Part shown: piece after piece, positions 53,856-61,602 of the stretch | How the letters are laid out: each line of letters starts with the position of its first letter | How positions within the stretch are numbered: the first letter of the stretch is position 1 | Assembly: GCF_000745125.1 (NCBI RefSeq) | Contig: NZ_JQNF01000005.1 | Coordinates: forward strand, 558,001-622,000 | From: Carnobacterium jeotgali MS3 | GTDB taxonomy: Bacteria; Bacillota; Bacilli; Lactobacillales; Carnobacteriaceae | Length of the DNA stretch: 64,000 nt | Reading direction: 5' to 3' | Made by a program: the position numbers and the translations under genes | Notes under the pieces: model-generated | What the model was told of the DNA's origin: nothing | The model's input: the letters and a program-made list of their open reading frames with translations, nothing else | Database searches by the model: none

Positions 53856-54581
53856 ATGAACGGATTAATTAAAACGCACGAAAGTGAAACGGGAGAGATC
53901 CTTATCAACGGAAAAGAGCTTCATGAATTTTTAGAAGTAGGTACGCCTTATAAAAGATGGTTTGAAAGAATGGTCGATTACGGTTTTGAAGAAAACACAG
54001 ACTTTATTGCAGTTGGTCAAAAAAGTCCAATCGCGAATGGTGGGTTTCAAACTATAACTAATCATCATGTGAAACTGGATATGGCAAAAGAAATTAGTAT
54101 GATCCAACGAACTGACAAAGGAAAAGAAGCTAGACGTCACTTTTTAGAAATCGAACGAAAGTGGAATAGTCCTGAAATGGTTATGAAACGAGCTTTAGAG
54201 TTTGCGGATAAACGAGTTAAGCAATTAGAAATTGAACAAGAACAAAATAAACCATATACAAACTTTGGTTTAATCGTTTCTAACTCAGATGGAGCAATAA
54301 ACATTGGTGAGTTTTGCAAGAATATTTTCGATAAACACGGGATCAATATTGGTAGAAATAAAATGTTTAAGTGGTTACGTGATAAAGGTTACCTAATTAA
54401 TACAGGTAGAGAAAAGAACAATCCCAAACAAAAATATATTGAACAAGGATTATTCAAATCAATGCCGGTAATCATAGCTAGAAGTGCTGGAAACGTTCAA
54501 GATTCAACAACTTTAATTACTGGAAAAGGGCAAATTAAACTAACTGAAAAACTACTAAACGAAATGGAAGTGAAGAAATGA
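53856..54581 (+). CDS. Phage antirepressor (AntA/AntB and KilAC domains)
   Basis: A 241-residue protein with an AntA/AntB-type N terminus (LINGKELHEFLEVGTPYKRWFERMV) and a KilA-C C-terminal domain (SNSDGAINIGEFCKNIF, RNKMFKWLRDKGYLI). Such proteins counter the repressor or act as DNA-binding regulators when the phage switches to lytic growth. ATGGAGGAC precedes the ATG. Its stop overlaps the next start (ATGA-type). Confidence 0.85.
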   Translation: MNGLIKTHESETGEILINGKELHEFLEVGTPYKRWFERMVDYGFEENTDFIAVGQKSPIANGGFQTITNHHVKLDMAKEISMIQRTDKGKEARRHFLEIERKWNSPEMVMKRALEFADKRVKQLEIEQEQNKPYTNFGLIVSNSDGAINIGEFCKNIFDKHGINIGRNKMFKWLRDKGYLINTGREKNNPKQKYIEQGLFKSMPVIIARSAGNVQDSTTLITGKGQIKLTEKLLNEMEVKK

Positions 54582-55099
54582 CATCTATCAACGTAAGCGC
54601 AGAATTAAAGCAAGCAGCAACAAGACAGAATGTAACTCAATTATTACTAGCTAGAAAGACTTTTAAAGCACATACGACAGTGAGTGGGTACTTCAATAAA
54701 GAAGAAACACCGTTAGATGCAATACAAGACTTATCAAATGTGCTGCAAGATTCAACTTTCACACACCAAATGGCCCACAAAACTTACGGTACTTTACCAG
54801 TTATGGAATCTGAAACGTATCACGAAACACCACATGTATTAGAAATGCTTTCTGTTAAGGAATCAAACGAGCGTCAAACACGAAAAAATGAAGCTCTTAT
54901 GATTCTTTGCAAGCAAGATGAGTATTTAACTGAACAAGATAAAGCGGAGCTTAGAGCTTATGTAAATGAGTTTTTAGATGAAATGTTAATCGAAATGAAA
55001 TTAATATTATCCATTCTCAGCAAAACAGGCGTTTCATTCATGCAAGCGGTCAAAGACAGAACACCTTATTGGATCGTTCAAAAATATTTGAAAGGATGA
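54578..55099 (+). CDS. Phage protein of unknown function, possible HTH
   Basis: A 173-residue helical protein translationally coupled to the antirepressor. The first half (TSINVSAELKQAATRQNVTQLLLARKTFKAHTTVSGYFN, split here only for reading) looks like a helix-turn-helix; the rest is helical with an acidic stretch. No family name can be given. Confidence 0.55.
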   Translation: MTSINVSAELKQAATRQNVTQLLLARKTFKAHTTVSGYFNKEETPLDAIQDLSNVLQDSTFTHQMAHKTYGTLPVMESETYHETPHVLEMLSVKESNERQTRKNEALMILCKQDEYLTEQDKAELRAYVNEFLDEMLIEMKLILSILSKTGVSFMQAVKDRTPYWIVQKYLKG

Positions 55100-55103
55100 T
55101 TGC

Positions 55104-55331
55104 ATGCCAACGAAAGTATTATTCGTTAAACCAAAACAAGCGTTAAACGCAGAAGAAGCTTGTGCGTTTCTCCAAATCAGTAAACCAACGCTTTACAAAT
55201 ACGCACGAATCGGAGTTATACCGGGTAGAAAAATTGGTACAGAATGGCGGTTCAGTAAAGCAGCGTTAGAAAAATGGCTATCAGAATTTGAAAACGAAAG
55301 AGGTGGGAAACATGAAAATAATCATTACTGA
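55104..55331 (+). CDS. Excisionase-type helix-turn-helix protein
   Basis: A 75-residue protein of the HTH_17/excisionase type: LNAEEACAFLQISKPTLYKY (helix-turn-helix) then IPGRKIGTEWRFSKAALEKWL (wing and helix). It may assist excision or act as a small regulator. AAGGATG is the ribosome site. It overlaps the following miniprotein start by 20 bases. Confidence 0.75.
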   Translation: MPTKVLFVKPKQALNAEEACAFLQISKPTLYKYARIGVIPGRKIGTEWRFSKAALEKWLSEFENERGGKHENNHY

Positions 55332-55440
55332 GGAGTTTAAAGAAAAAGTAAAAACGTTCATTGCTGGCGCGTTGATTATCGGATTTATTCTTTTGTTAGC
55401 TGGAATTGCTGGTGGAATTGAAATGGGAACAATTGGATAG
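55312..55440 (+). CDS. 42-residue single-helix membrane protein
   Basis: ATG 55312 follows AGGTGGG and gives a short charged N terminus (KIIITEEFKEKVKTF) then one membrane helix (ALIIGFILLLAGIAGG). It overlaps the excisionase-type gene. No family is known; small phage membrane proteins can affect host envelope or exclusion. Confidence 0.55.
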   Translation: MKIIITEEFKEKVKTFIAGALIIGFILLLAGIAGGIEMGTIG

Positions 55441-55453
55441 AAAGGGTGATTTT

Positions 55454-55681
55454 GTGGCTAATTTAAGGAGAAAAAAAGCACATATAGATACTAAAAAAAT
55501 GTGTAGGGTTTGTAACGCAAAGAAAGCAGATTGGGTAGTTACTGGTCAAGGGTATGAAGGAAGTTATTGTACTGATTGTTTAAAAATTGTGTCTAGTAAA
55601 TTTAAGGAAGAAAGGTACAAAACACAAATAGAATCGCAATCAGAAGCAGAGTGGTCAATAGGTAAAAGATACAACCTATAA
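55454..55681 (+). CDS. Small zinc-ribbon-like phage protein
   Basis: A 75-residue basic protein with two CxxC pairs (MCRVCNAKKADW and GSYCTDCLK), a likely zinc ribbon. I chose GTG 55454, five bases after AAAGGGTGA, over the in-frame start at 55406 that lies inside the previous gene. Function unknown. Confidence 0.6.
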   Translation: MANLRRKKAHIDTKKMCRVCNAKKADWVVTGQGYEGSYCTDCLKIVSSKFKEERYKTQIESQSEAEWSIGKRYNL

Positions 55682-55693
55682 GGAGTGAACTAG

Positions 55694-55927
55694 ATGGTAG
55701 AAGAACTATTCAAACAACTAGCTTGGAAATGCCAACTCAATGGATTTCATTTCAACTCTCAACCTCCTGGAATAATCAATATATTTTCTATTGAGGACAA
55801 CGATTACACAATCATTTCAAGAGGATACATTGCTAATTACCGATGGGAAACGCCAGAGGAAGTATTAGAAAGAATGAACGAAGAAGTGGATTTGCGCATA
55901 AAAAAGACCGACAAGGCAGCCACCTAG
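55694..55927 (+). CDS. Hypothetical phage protein
   Basis: A 77-residue protein with AAGGAGTGA upstream. Strand-rich middle (YTIISRGYIANYRW) and an acidic helix (TPEEVLERMNEEVDLRI). No family recognised. Confidence 0.55.
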   Translation: MVEELFKQLAWKCQLNGFHFNSQPPGIINIFSIEDNDYTIISRGYIANYRWETPEEVLERMNEEVDLRIKKTDKAAT

Positions 55928-55935
55928 TCAGTCAG

Positions 55936-55964
55936 TTGAGAAATAAAAGTTAACCCTATTATAT
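55936..55964 (+). promoter_or_regulatory. Putative phage promoter
   Basis: TTGAGA (55936-55941), a 17-base spacer and TTATAT (55959-55964), before the gene at 55986. Confidence 0.45.
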
Positions 55965-55985
55965 CAGTATTTAGGAGGAAAGTCT

Positions 55986-56192
55986 ATGCCAGTAGAAGTT
56001 AGGACAGACAAAATTAAAGATAAGCACGGCGCTTGTTTAGAAATCGAAGAATACACCCACAAAGGTGAAAAACGTGTACAGGTATCAACTGCAGGTTTTG
56101 AGAATGAAACAGAAACAGTTGATTTGAGTAAAAAAGATTGGATTGAGTTTCTGAAAGAACAACTAGGAGGAACATACAATGAAAACAAGTGA
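55986..56192 (+). CDS. Hypothetical phage protein
   Basis: A 68-residue protein with AGGAGGAAAG upstream. It is beta-rich (GACLEIEEYTHKGEKRVQV) and ends in a helix (KKDWIEFLKEQLGG). It overlaps the ERF gene start by 14 bases, suggesting a coupled partner of recombination. Function unknown. Confidence 0.55.
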   Translation: MPVEVRTDKIKDKHGACLEIEEYTHKGEKRVQVSTAGFENETETVDLSKKDWIEFLKEQLGGTYNENK

Positions 56193-56964
56193 AAAGATTG
56201 ACGAGTTAGCAGCAGCTTTAGCCGGTTTCCAAAAGATCGTTGGTAGTCCTAAAAAAAGCGCTGAAAATCCAGCATTTAAACGCGAAGGTAAAACTCTTAA
56301 ATACGCTGATTTAGATGCCATTATCAAAGTTATAACACCAGCACTAAGCGAAAACGGATTATCACAAATGCAATTTACTAGTTCTGATATTGAAACGAAA
56401 ACGGTCACTGTTAACACAATGTTGCTACACAGTTCTGGACAGTTCATGACAAGTGATGATCTAATCCTACCAGCTGAGAATTTTGGTAAATTCAACGCTC
56501 AAACAATTGGTTCATCTATCACCTATGGCAGACGTTATAGCTTATCAGCAATGTTAGGAATCGCCAGTGAAGATGATGACGATGCCAATACACAAAGCTT
56601 GGCAGATAACAAAAACGGTAAAGAAGCACCTATTAATAAGCCTCAACCAACGAACAGCGATAACGATTTCTTTAAAAATAAAAAAGAAGTTGAGGATCGC
56701 ATTCGTGCAGTAGCTGCTAAAACAGGCAGTACCTTTGAAACGCTTAAAAAATACGTTATAGACAAGTCTAACGAACAAATGCATAAAGAGTTCAAGGATT
56801 TCAATTCAAGCAACCTACCTTCTTCAATGGGGTATGTGAAGGTATTGGAAACCAAAGCAAACAATCAACCAGAAGTGAATAACAAACCAGAAGCAAAACA
56901 AGGTGCAATCTTAGACGGTATGACAAGTCAGCCGACACAAACAGTTGATTGGGGGAATAAATAA
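56179..56964 (+). CDS. ERF-family single-strand annealing protein
   Basis: A 261-residue recombinase of the ERF superfamily that anneals complementary single strands in phage recombination. The ERF core is clear: LAGFQKIVGSPKKSAENPAF, KYADLDAIIKVITPALSENGLS, then SSITYGRRYSLSAMLGI and EDDDDAN. The C-terminal third is variable. It is encoded with DUF1351 and HNH genes, the usual phage recombination cassette. Confidence 0.88.
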   Translation: MKTSEKIDELAAALAGFQKIVGSPKKSAENPAFKREGKTLKYADLDAIIKVITPALSENGLSQMQFTSSDIETKTVTVNTMLLHSSGQFMTSDDLILPAENFGKFNAQTIGSSITYGRRYSLSAMLGIASEDDDDANTQSLADNKNGKEAPINKPQPTNSDNDFFKNKKEVEDRIRAVAAKTGSTFETLKKYVIDKSNEQMHKEFKDFNSSNLPSSMGYVKVLETKANNQPEVNNKPEAKQGAILDGMTSQPTQTVDWGNK

Positions 56965-57875
56965 TGGCAAATGAATTAATGGAAACAGGTGAAGTAGAAT
57001 TTTTCGGAGTTGACTTCACTCCTTCTAAAATTGTAATCAACAACGAAGATGAACTGACTAAAACGATCGAGGACTATGCAGCTAAGTATAAAGGACTTGT
57101 TGTTAACGAAGAAGATGTAAATGACGCTAAAAAGGTACGTGCTGAAATGCGTGGTGTTGCTAAATCGCTAGATGATAAACGTAAAGAGGTTAAGAAAGAA
57201 TACAACAAGCCTTTAGCACTATTCGAGAAACGAATTAAGAAGTTAACTGAAACAATTCAAGAAGTAATTACTCCAATTGACGAAGGAATCAAGAACTTAG
57301 AAGAACGCGAAAGATTATCCAAGCAAAATGAAATTGAAACACAGGTAAATAAGTTGTTAGAAGAACAATCTGATTACGTTAAAGAATCATTCTTGCACAA
57401 CCCTAAATGGTTAAATAAGACGGTTGCAATGAAAAAAGTTGCAGAAGAAGTTGCAGAACAAATCAAGTTGCTGCAGAAAGAAGAACAACAAATCAAAGCA
57501 AATGAGGACATCATCACCAACTATTGCAAAGCAGTCAAAGTTGAGCCACAAGGTTGGTTGAGCGTGTTAAAAAATGGCAATTCAGCGCCAGAAGTTATGA
57601 AGATGATTGATAAGTCGCTAGCGGATGCAAAAGAGCGTGAACAAGCTGAAATCGACCGTAAGCAACGCGAAGAAGAGTTAGCAAGAATCAAACAAGATAG
57701 CTACGTTGAGTTAAGTGTAGAAAGCGTACAAGAAACACCATACGAACCAGATTTCACGGATTTAGAAGAACCAGAAGTACAGACGTATCATTTAGAAGTT
57801 ACTGGAACAATCGATCAGTTAAGCGCGTTAAACAGCTTCATGGTAGATAACGGAATAAAGGTTAAATCAGTTTAG
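56964..57875 (+). CDS. DUF1351-family phage protein
   Basis: A 303-residue helical protein of the DUF1351 type, commonly next to ERF or other annealing genes in Gram-positive phages. It starts with a short beta module (FGVDFTPSKIVI), then a long coiled-coil region (about 45-140: KVRAEMRGVAKSLDDKRKEV) and more helices. It may act with ERF in recombination. The start overlaps the ERF stop by one base. Confidence 0.8.
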   Translation: MANELMETGEVEFFGVDFTPSKIVINNEDELTKTIEDYAAKYKGLVVNEEDVNDAKKVRAEMRGVAKSLDDKRKEVKKEYNKPLALFEKRIKKLTETIQEVITPIDEGIKNLEERERLSKQNEIETQVNKLLEEQSDYVKESFLHNPKWLNKTVAMKKVAEEVAEQIKLLQKEEQQIKANEDIITNYCKAVKVEPQGWLSVLKNGNSAPEVMKMIDKSLADAKEREQAEIDRKQREEELARIKQDSYVELSVESVQETPYEPDFTDLEEPEVQTYHLEVTGTIDQLSALNSFMVDNGIKVKSV

Positions 57876-57886
57876 GAAGTGAGCAA

Positions 57887-58591
57887 ATGGAATTTGTCGG
57901 AAAGCTTGAATCGTATTCTGGTAACAAGATGATAATCGACATCCCGAGCGGTTTTGATATGGATGAAATCGTTCGGAAAAGTAAGCAAGGTGAGTTGGTT
58001 GTTGATTTCTACGAGAAAGACACGATAACAGACTTGCAACGCAATCACTATTGGGCATTAGTTGGAGATATAGAAGAGTATACAGGCTACACAGCAGACG
58101 TGATTGATTCATATTTAAGAGTTCAGTTTATGAAGTTAATCAGCTTAGAAGAGTATCCAAGTTTGAAACGTAACCAGATGAAAAAAACGGTCGCTAGCGA
58201 GCTTTTAGAATACGTTATCGACTTATGTATCGTCAATGATATTCCATTCCGCAAACAGCAGTTTTACTTAACTATCAATACTAGCAAGATGCTATATGCA
58301 TTGACATTAAAAAGGCTTTGTTGGGTTTGTGGTAAGCCTTATTCAGACATTCATCATACAAATGGATCAACTGTAGGTATGGGAAATGATAGAACGAAAG
58401 TTAATCATGTTGGAAGAGGAGCTATGTGTTTATGTAGAGAACACCATACAGAAATGCATTCCATGACTGAAATAGATTTTTTTAATAAATACCACATATT
58501 GCCAATAAAATTGAATGAAGAAGCAGTTATAACTTTAGGATTAATGACTAAAAAAAGAGTTGAAGAAATGGAGGCAATCGAAATTGGCTGA
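57887..58591 (+). CDS. Putative HNH nuclease
   Basis: A 234-residue phage protein with a C-terminal HNH-type nuclease site: CWVCGKPYSDIHHTNG and AMCLCREHHTEMHSM, with zinc-binding Cys/His and catalytic His. The N-terminal half (DLQRNHYWALVGDIEEYTGY) is typical of putative HNHc nucleases of Lactobacillales phages. AGGAAGTGAG precedes the ATG. The replisome organizer starts within its end. Confidence 0.82.
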   Translation: MEFVGKLESYSGNKMIIDIPSGFDMDEIVRKSKQGELVVDFYEKDTITDLQRNHYWALVGDIEEYTGYTADVIDSYLRVQFMKLISLEEYPSLKRNQMKKTVASELLEYVIDLCIVNDIPFRKQQFYLTINTSKMLYALTLKRLCWVCGKPYSDIHHTNGSTVGMGNDRTKVNHVGRGAMCLCREHHTEMHSMTEIDFFNKYHILPIKLNEEAVITLGLMTKKRVEEMEAIEIG

Positions 58592-59552
58592 CAACAAGAA
58601 ATATTACTATATCAAATTAAAAGAAAATTTCTTTGAAACAGAGGAAATGATTGTTTTAGAAAGCATGCCAGACGGCTACAAGTATTCAAATATATTGCTG
58701 AAAATGTATCTGAAAAGCTTGAAGCACGACGGTAAGGTGATGTTAAACGAACGCATACCTTACAACTCAGATATGTTGGCAAGTGTTACCAGACACAGCG
58801 TTGGTGATGTTGAGAAATCGATTAAGATTTTTAGAGAATTAGGGTTAATAGAAACATTTGATAACGGGACTATCTTTATCTCTGATATACAAACATTTAT
58901 TGGTAAATCGAGCACAGAAGCAGAACGTAAAAAGCAGTATAGAGAACGTATAAAAGCTGAAAATTTAGCACTTGGACAAATGTCCGGACAAACGTCGGAC
59001 GTTAGTACACCAGAGATAGAGTTAGAGAAAGAGATAGAGTTAGATATAGAGCTAGAGAAAGAGATAGATAATACAGCTAGCTATTCAAATAAAAGAAATC
59101 AGCAACTAATAAAAGAGTTAAAAGAATCGTCGTCGTCAAATTTGTTCAAATTTTATGAAGATAACGGTTTTGGAACCCTGTCATCTATTGTTGTTCAATC
59201 AGTAGATGGTTGGTTGGATGATATTACAGATACAGGAACTGAAGTCGAAGAAGCTGAAAAAGTCGTATTAAAAGCAATGACTATTGCGGTATTTAATAAC
59301 GCTAGAAATTGGAACTACGTTAATAAGATACTGATTAATTGGGAGCAAAAAGGATTGAATACAGTCGCTAGCATAGACGCTGCAGAAAAAGCGCGTGAAA
59401 AAAATAAGAATAAAGGTTTTAAACAGCAACCTATCAGAAAAGAAACTTTACCAGATTGGGCTAAAAGTGATTACCAAGAGTCACAAAAAGAAACAAGTAG
59501 TTGGACAGCAGATAAAGAAGCAGAATTCCAAAAACTAGCTAGAGGTGAGTAG
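58584..59552 (+). CDS. Phage replisome organizer
   Basis: A 322-residue initiator with an N-terminal Rep_Org_N-like winged domain (YYYIKLKENFFETEEM, LLKMYLKSLKHDGKVML) that binds the origin, a repeat-encoded acidic linker (IELEKEIELDIELEKEID, about 143-162) and a DnaD-like C-terminal domain (about 172-280, with FKFYEDNGFGTLSS and NARNWNYVNKILINW) that helps load the helicase. I chose TTG 58584, behind GGAGG; it overlaps the HNH gene. The linker-coding repeats may form the phage origin. Confidence 0.85.
   Translation: MADNKKYYYIKLKENFFETEEMIVLESMPDGYKYSNILLKMYLKSLKHDGKVMLNERIPYNSDMLASVTRHSVGDVEKSIKIFRELGLIETFDNGTIFISDIQTFIGKSSTEAERKKQYRERIKAENLALGQMSGQTSDVSTPEIELEKEIELDIELEKEIDNTASYSNKRNQQLIKELKESSSSNLFKFYEDNGFGTLSSIVVQSVDGWLDDITDTGTEVEEAEKVVLKAMTIAVFNNARNWNYVNKILINWEQKGLNTVASIDAAEKAREKNKNKGFKQQPIRKETLPDWAKSDYQESQKETSSWTADKEAEFQKLARGE
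58976..59071 (+). repeat. Direct repeats in the replisome organizer gene, candidate phage origin
   Basis: TAGAGAAAGAGATAGA occurs at 59023-59038 and 59053-59068 (30 bases apart); GAGATAGAGTTAGA occurs at 59013-59026 and 59031-59044 (18 apart). Just upstream lie TGTCCGGACA (a perfect palindrome, 58981-58990) and related GGAC/GTC half-sites. Gram-positive temperate phages often place the replication origin inside the initiator gene. Confidence 0.55.
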
Positions 59553-59810
59553 ATGAATAATTGGGCCAAGAGTATTATGGCTTATCCGTTACCAGACAGA
59601 TTTCCGAATAGTTACATTGAAGTGATCAAAGATGAAGTTAGGGATCATGTTGAAAATGGCGGGAAAGTTACCGACGAAAGAACGTCAAAATTATTTTTGA
59701 AGCTATGCAGATTTGTAGATACTTTTCTCCACCAAGATATTGATTGGACGAAACAACCTAACGATTACTTAGAAGAAATTGGAGGTGCGAGCTATGACAA
59801 TTATTCTTGA
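59553..59810 (+). CDS. Hypothetical phage protein
   Basis: An 85-residue protein starting directly after the replisome organizer stop (AGAGGTGAGTAG). It contains NNWAKSIMAYPLPDRFPNSY and a helix-rich middle (VTDERTSKLFLKLCRFVDTFL). It may belong to the replication module. Overlaps the next gene by 17 bases. Confidence 0.55.
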   Translation: MNNWAKSIMAYPLPDRFPNSYIEVIKDEVRDHVENGGKVTDERTSKLFLKLCRFVDTFLHQDIDWTKQPNDYLEEIGGASYDNYS

Positions 59811-60006
59811 GGAACGCAAATTCATTTGGGAAGACGCGGAGCTGAGAGAGTTCCGCGAAATGTGGGAGCAAGGCGATAGCGTGAATAAGATGGCTAAGCG
59901 TTTTAGATGTAAGGAGATTGATATTGCGATGTTGGTACTGGACCAAGCGGAGAAAAAGCTGATTAGGTCGAGACCTGCAGGATTGATTGGAGGAGTAAAC
60001 CAATGA
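59794..60006 (+). CDS. Small phage protein, possible HTH
   Basis: A 70-residue protein; ATG 59794 follows GGAGGTG and is preferred over 59779. EGDSVNKMAKRFRCKEIDI-like sequence (QGDSVNKMAKRFRCKEID) looks like a helix-turn-helix. No family recognised. Confidence 0.5.
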   Translation: MTIILEERKFIWEDAELREFREMWEQGDSVNKMAKRFRCKEIDIAMLVLDQAEKKLIRSRPAGLIGGVNQ

Positions 60007-60362
60007 AATACGAATTAGGCGACAAAGTACTAATCAAAAAGCATTGGCAACGTAAAGGAGCTACTGAACAGTTAAAACTCCAAGGTATATCAAACCTCGA
60101 AAAACATCTAATGTCTGATGATATGGCTGGTGGATATGTCCAAATTGACAAGTATAAGAAAGAATCAATCAGAGAAATTGGTTATATATGTGGAATTAGG
60201 GAATTTAAAACTAGTTATAAATTGGAATATATCTTTGAAGAACCTTATGTAAAAGACGGCATTCAACAAATGGATTATCAAACAGAAAAAGTTTATTTAG
60301 TAGCAACTAGAATGAACGGATTAAGACGTGTCAGTTTTGAAGATATTGAATACATGAATTAA
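60003..60362 (+). CDS. Hypothetical phage protein
   Basis: A 119-residue protein starting YELGDKVLIKKHWQRKG, a short beta-strand motif like small SH3/KOW folds, and ending in a beta-rich half (VYLVATRMNGLRRVSFEDI). GGAGGAG precedes the ATG, which overlaps the previous stop. Function unknown. Confidence 0.55.
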   Translation: MKYELGDKVLIKKHWQRKGATEQLKLQGISNLEKHLMSDDMAGGYVQIDKYKKESIREIGYICGIREFKTSYKLEYIFEEPYVKDGIQQMDYQTEKVYLVATRMNGLRRVSFEDIEYMN

Positions 60363-60384
60363 AAATCGTATGGGAGTCTAATAT

Positions 60385-60552
60385 ATGACCACAGTAAAAG
60401 TCAAACTAACCGAAGATTGCGAAACAACGATCATGAAGCTTATCACGTCACAATTAATCCTGGCTGACATGGTTGGACCAGAACAGAAGAAGGAAGTTTT
60501 GAAGGAATTAGGGCATTTAGGGATAACGATAGTTGATAAGGGGGAGAAGTAG
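60385..60552 (+). CDS. Small phage protein (55 residues)
   Basis: ATG 60385 gives a 55-residue protein (TTVKVKLTEDCETTIMKLI, then QKKEVLKELGHLGITIVDK). A GGGAG site lies upstream. Helical with strands at both ends; no family recognised. Confidence 0.5.
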   Translation: MTTVKVKLTEDCETTIMKLITSQLILADMVGPEQKKEVLKELGHLGITIVDKGEK

Positions 60553-60554
60553 AG

Positions 60555-60950
60555 ATGGATCGATTAAGTTACAGACAATCGTTGTGGCCTATGACAGACG
60601 AACAAGTAGAAAAAGAGTACAACGAAAAAAGCGATTGGAAAAATATGGATGATTTAGAATTATTCCGCGAAGTTGAATCTGAGCACGGAAAACGCAAATA
60701 CAGGCAAGAACAGAAAATGAACAGAAAAAAAGAGGAAGAACGAGTAGGTGTTTTGGTTTTAGAATATGACAAGATATTGAAAAAATGGTTAAAACAAGGC
60801 GTTAAAAAGATAAACGGTGCTTATAAATATAATGGAAGAACGATGTACTGGAATGTTTCTAGCAAACATATAGATGAAATTATCGTGAAACTTAGAGAAG
60901 AAGATGAAAAATTCCAAATTATAAAACTAACGGAGGAACAATCTAAATGA
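60555..60950 (+). CDS. Hypothetical phage protein
   Basis: A 131-residue protein with GGGGGAGAAG upstream. It has a charged helical middle (ESEHGKRKYRQEQKMNRKKEEE) and a C-terminal strand-rich part (YKYNGRTMYWNV). Its TGA overlaps the next ATG (ATGA). Function unknown. Confidence 0.5.
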   Translation: MDRLSYRQSLWPMTDEQVEKEYNEKSDWKNMDDLELFREVESEHGKRKYRQEQKMNRKKEEERVGVLVLEYDKILKKWLKQGVKKINGAYKYNGRTMYWNVSSKHIDEIIVKLREEDEKFQIIKLTEEQSK

Positions 60951-61166
60951 AAAAACTACTAAAAGCAACACTTATCACATTAATTGCAGTATTTGCATTA
61001 CTTGGAGCGAGTCAACGCTAAAACGCAGGAAAATAAAGCCTTAAAGAAAGAGAACGACAAGTTAAAGGAAACATCTACTAACGAAGCAAACAAGCTTAAA
61101 CAGGCTGAAATGGATATGTCAGACGTAGACCAGAAGTCTAAAGATGTGCTGAATAAGTTGAGATAG
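60947..61166 (+). pseudogene. Frameshifted exported or coiled-coil phage protein
   Basis: The first frame (60947-61021) encodes a signal-like start (KKLLKATLITLIAVFALLGA) and stops. A second frame, open across 60984-61166, continues with a helical coiled-coil stretch (QENKALKKENDKLKET, EANKLKQAEMDMSDVD) to TAG. I infer one gene of about 70 residues broken by a single-base change near 61005-61019, or a sequencing error. The CGGAGG ribosome site is intact. Confidence 0.55.
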
Positions 61167-61177
61167 GGGTGAAGTAA

Positions 61178-61360
61178 GTGACTAAAACATTCGCAGTATA
61201 TAAAGGATATGAAATACTCGCAGAAGGCACAGCTAAACAGTGTGCAGAAAAGTTAAACGTAAAAGTAGAGACGATTTGGTATTACAAGAGCGCTACTTAT
61301 CAGAAGAAGGGTAGCGGTAAAAATAGACGGATTGCTATTGAATTGGAGGAAGCTAAATGA
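61178..61360 (+). CDS. Small phage DNA-binding-like protein
   Basis: A 60-residue protein (GTG start, GGGGTGAAG upstream) with KTFAVYKGYEILAEGTAKQC and AEKLNVKVETIWYYKSATY, the latter like a helix-turn-helix. Known as a common small protein of Lactobacillales phages; function unknown. Confidence 0.55.
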   Translation: MTKTFAVYKGYEILAEGTAKQCAEKLNVKVETIWYYKSATYQKKGSGKNRRIAIELEEAK

Positions 61361-61590
61361 ATGAACGTTACCATTTTTACCGTTGCACAGACCCAAAAAA
61401 TGCTCCGCCTTACGCATTCATAGACTACAGTAACGGTTTAGTCGGCTATCCGAACAAACTAGCACAGGCGGTATCGAATTATGCAGGAGCCTATTATCTA
61501 GGATTTATGACAGAAAAAGAAGTGTTGAATAGGCCGAAAAGCGGGAGACGACCAGCTAAGTTGGTTAAAACTAGAGCTAATAGATCTTAG
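61357..61590 (+). CDS. Hypothetical phage protein
   Basis: A 77-residue protein coupled to the previous gene (ATG overlaps its stop region). Rich in aromatic residues (RYHFYRCTDPKNAPPYAFIDY) with a basic tail (KSGRRPAKLVKTRANRS). Function unknown. Confidence 0.5.
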   Translation: MNERYHFYRCTDPKNAPPYAFIDYSNGLVGYPNKLAQAVSNYAGAYYLGFMTEKEVLNRPKSGRRPAKLVKTRANRS

Positions 61591-61602
61591 GGGGATTAAA
61601 TT

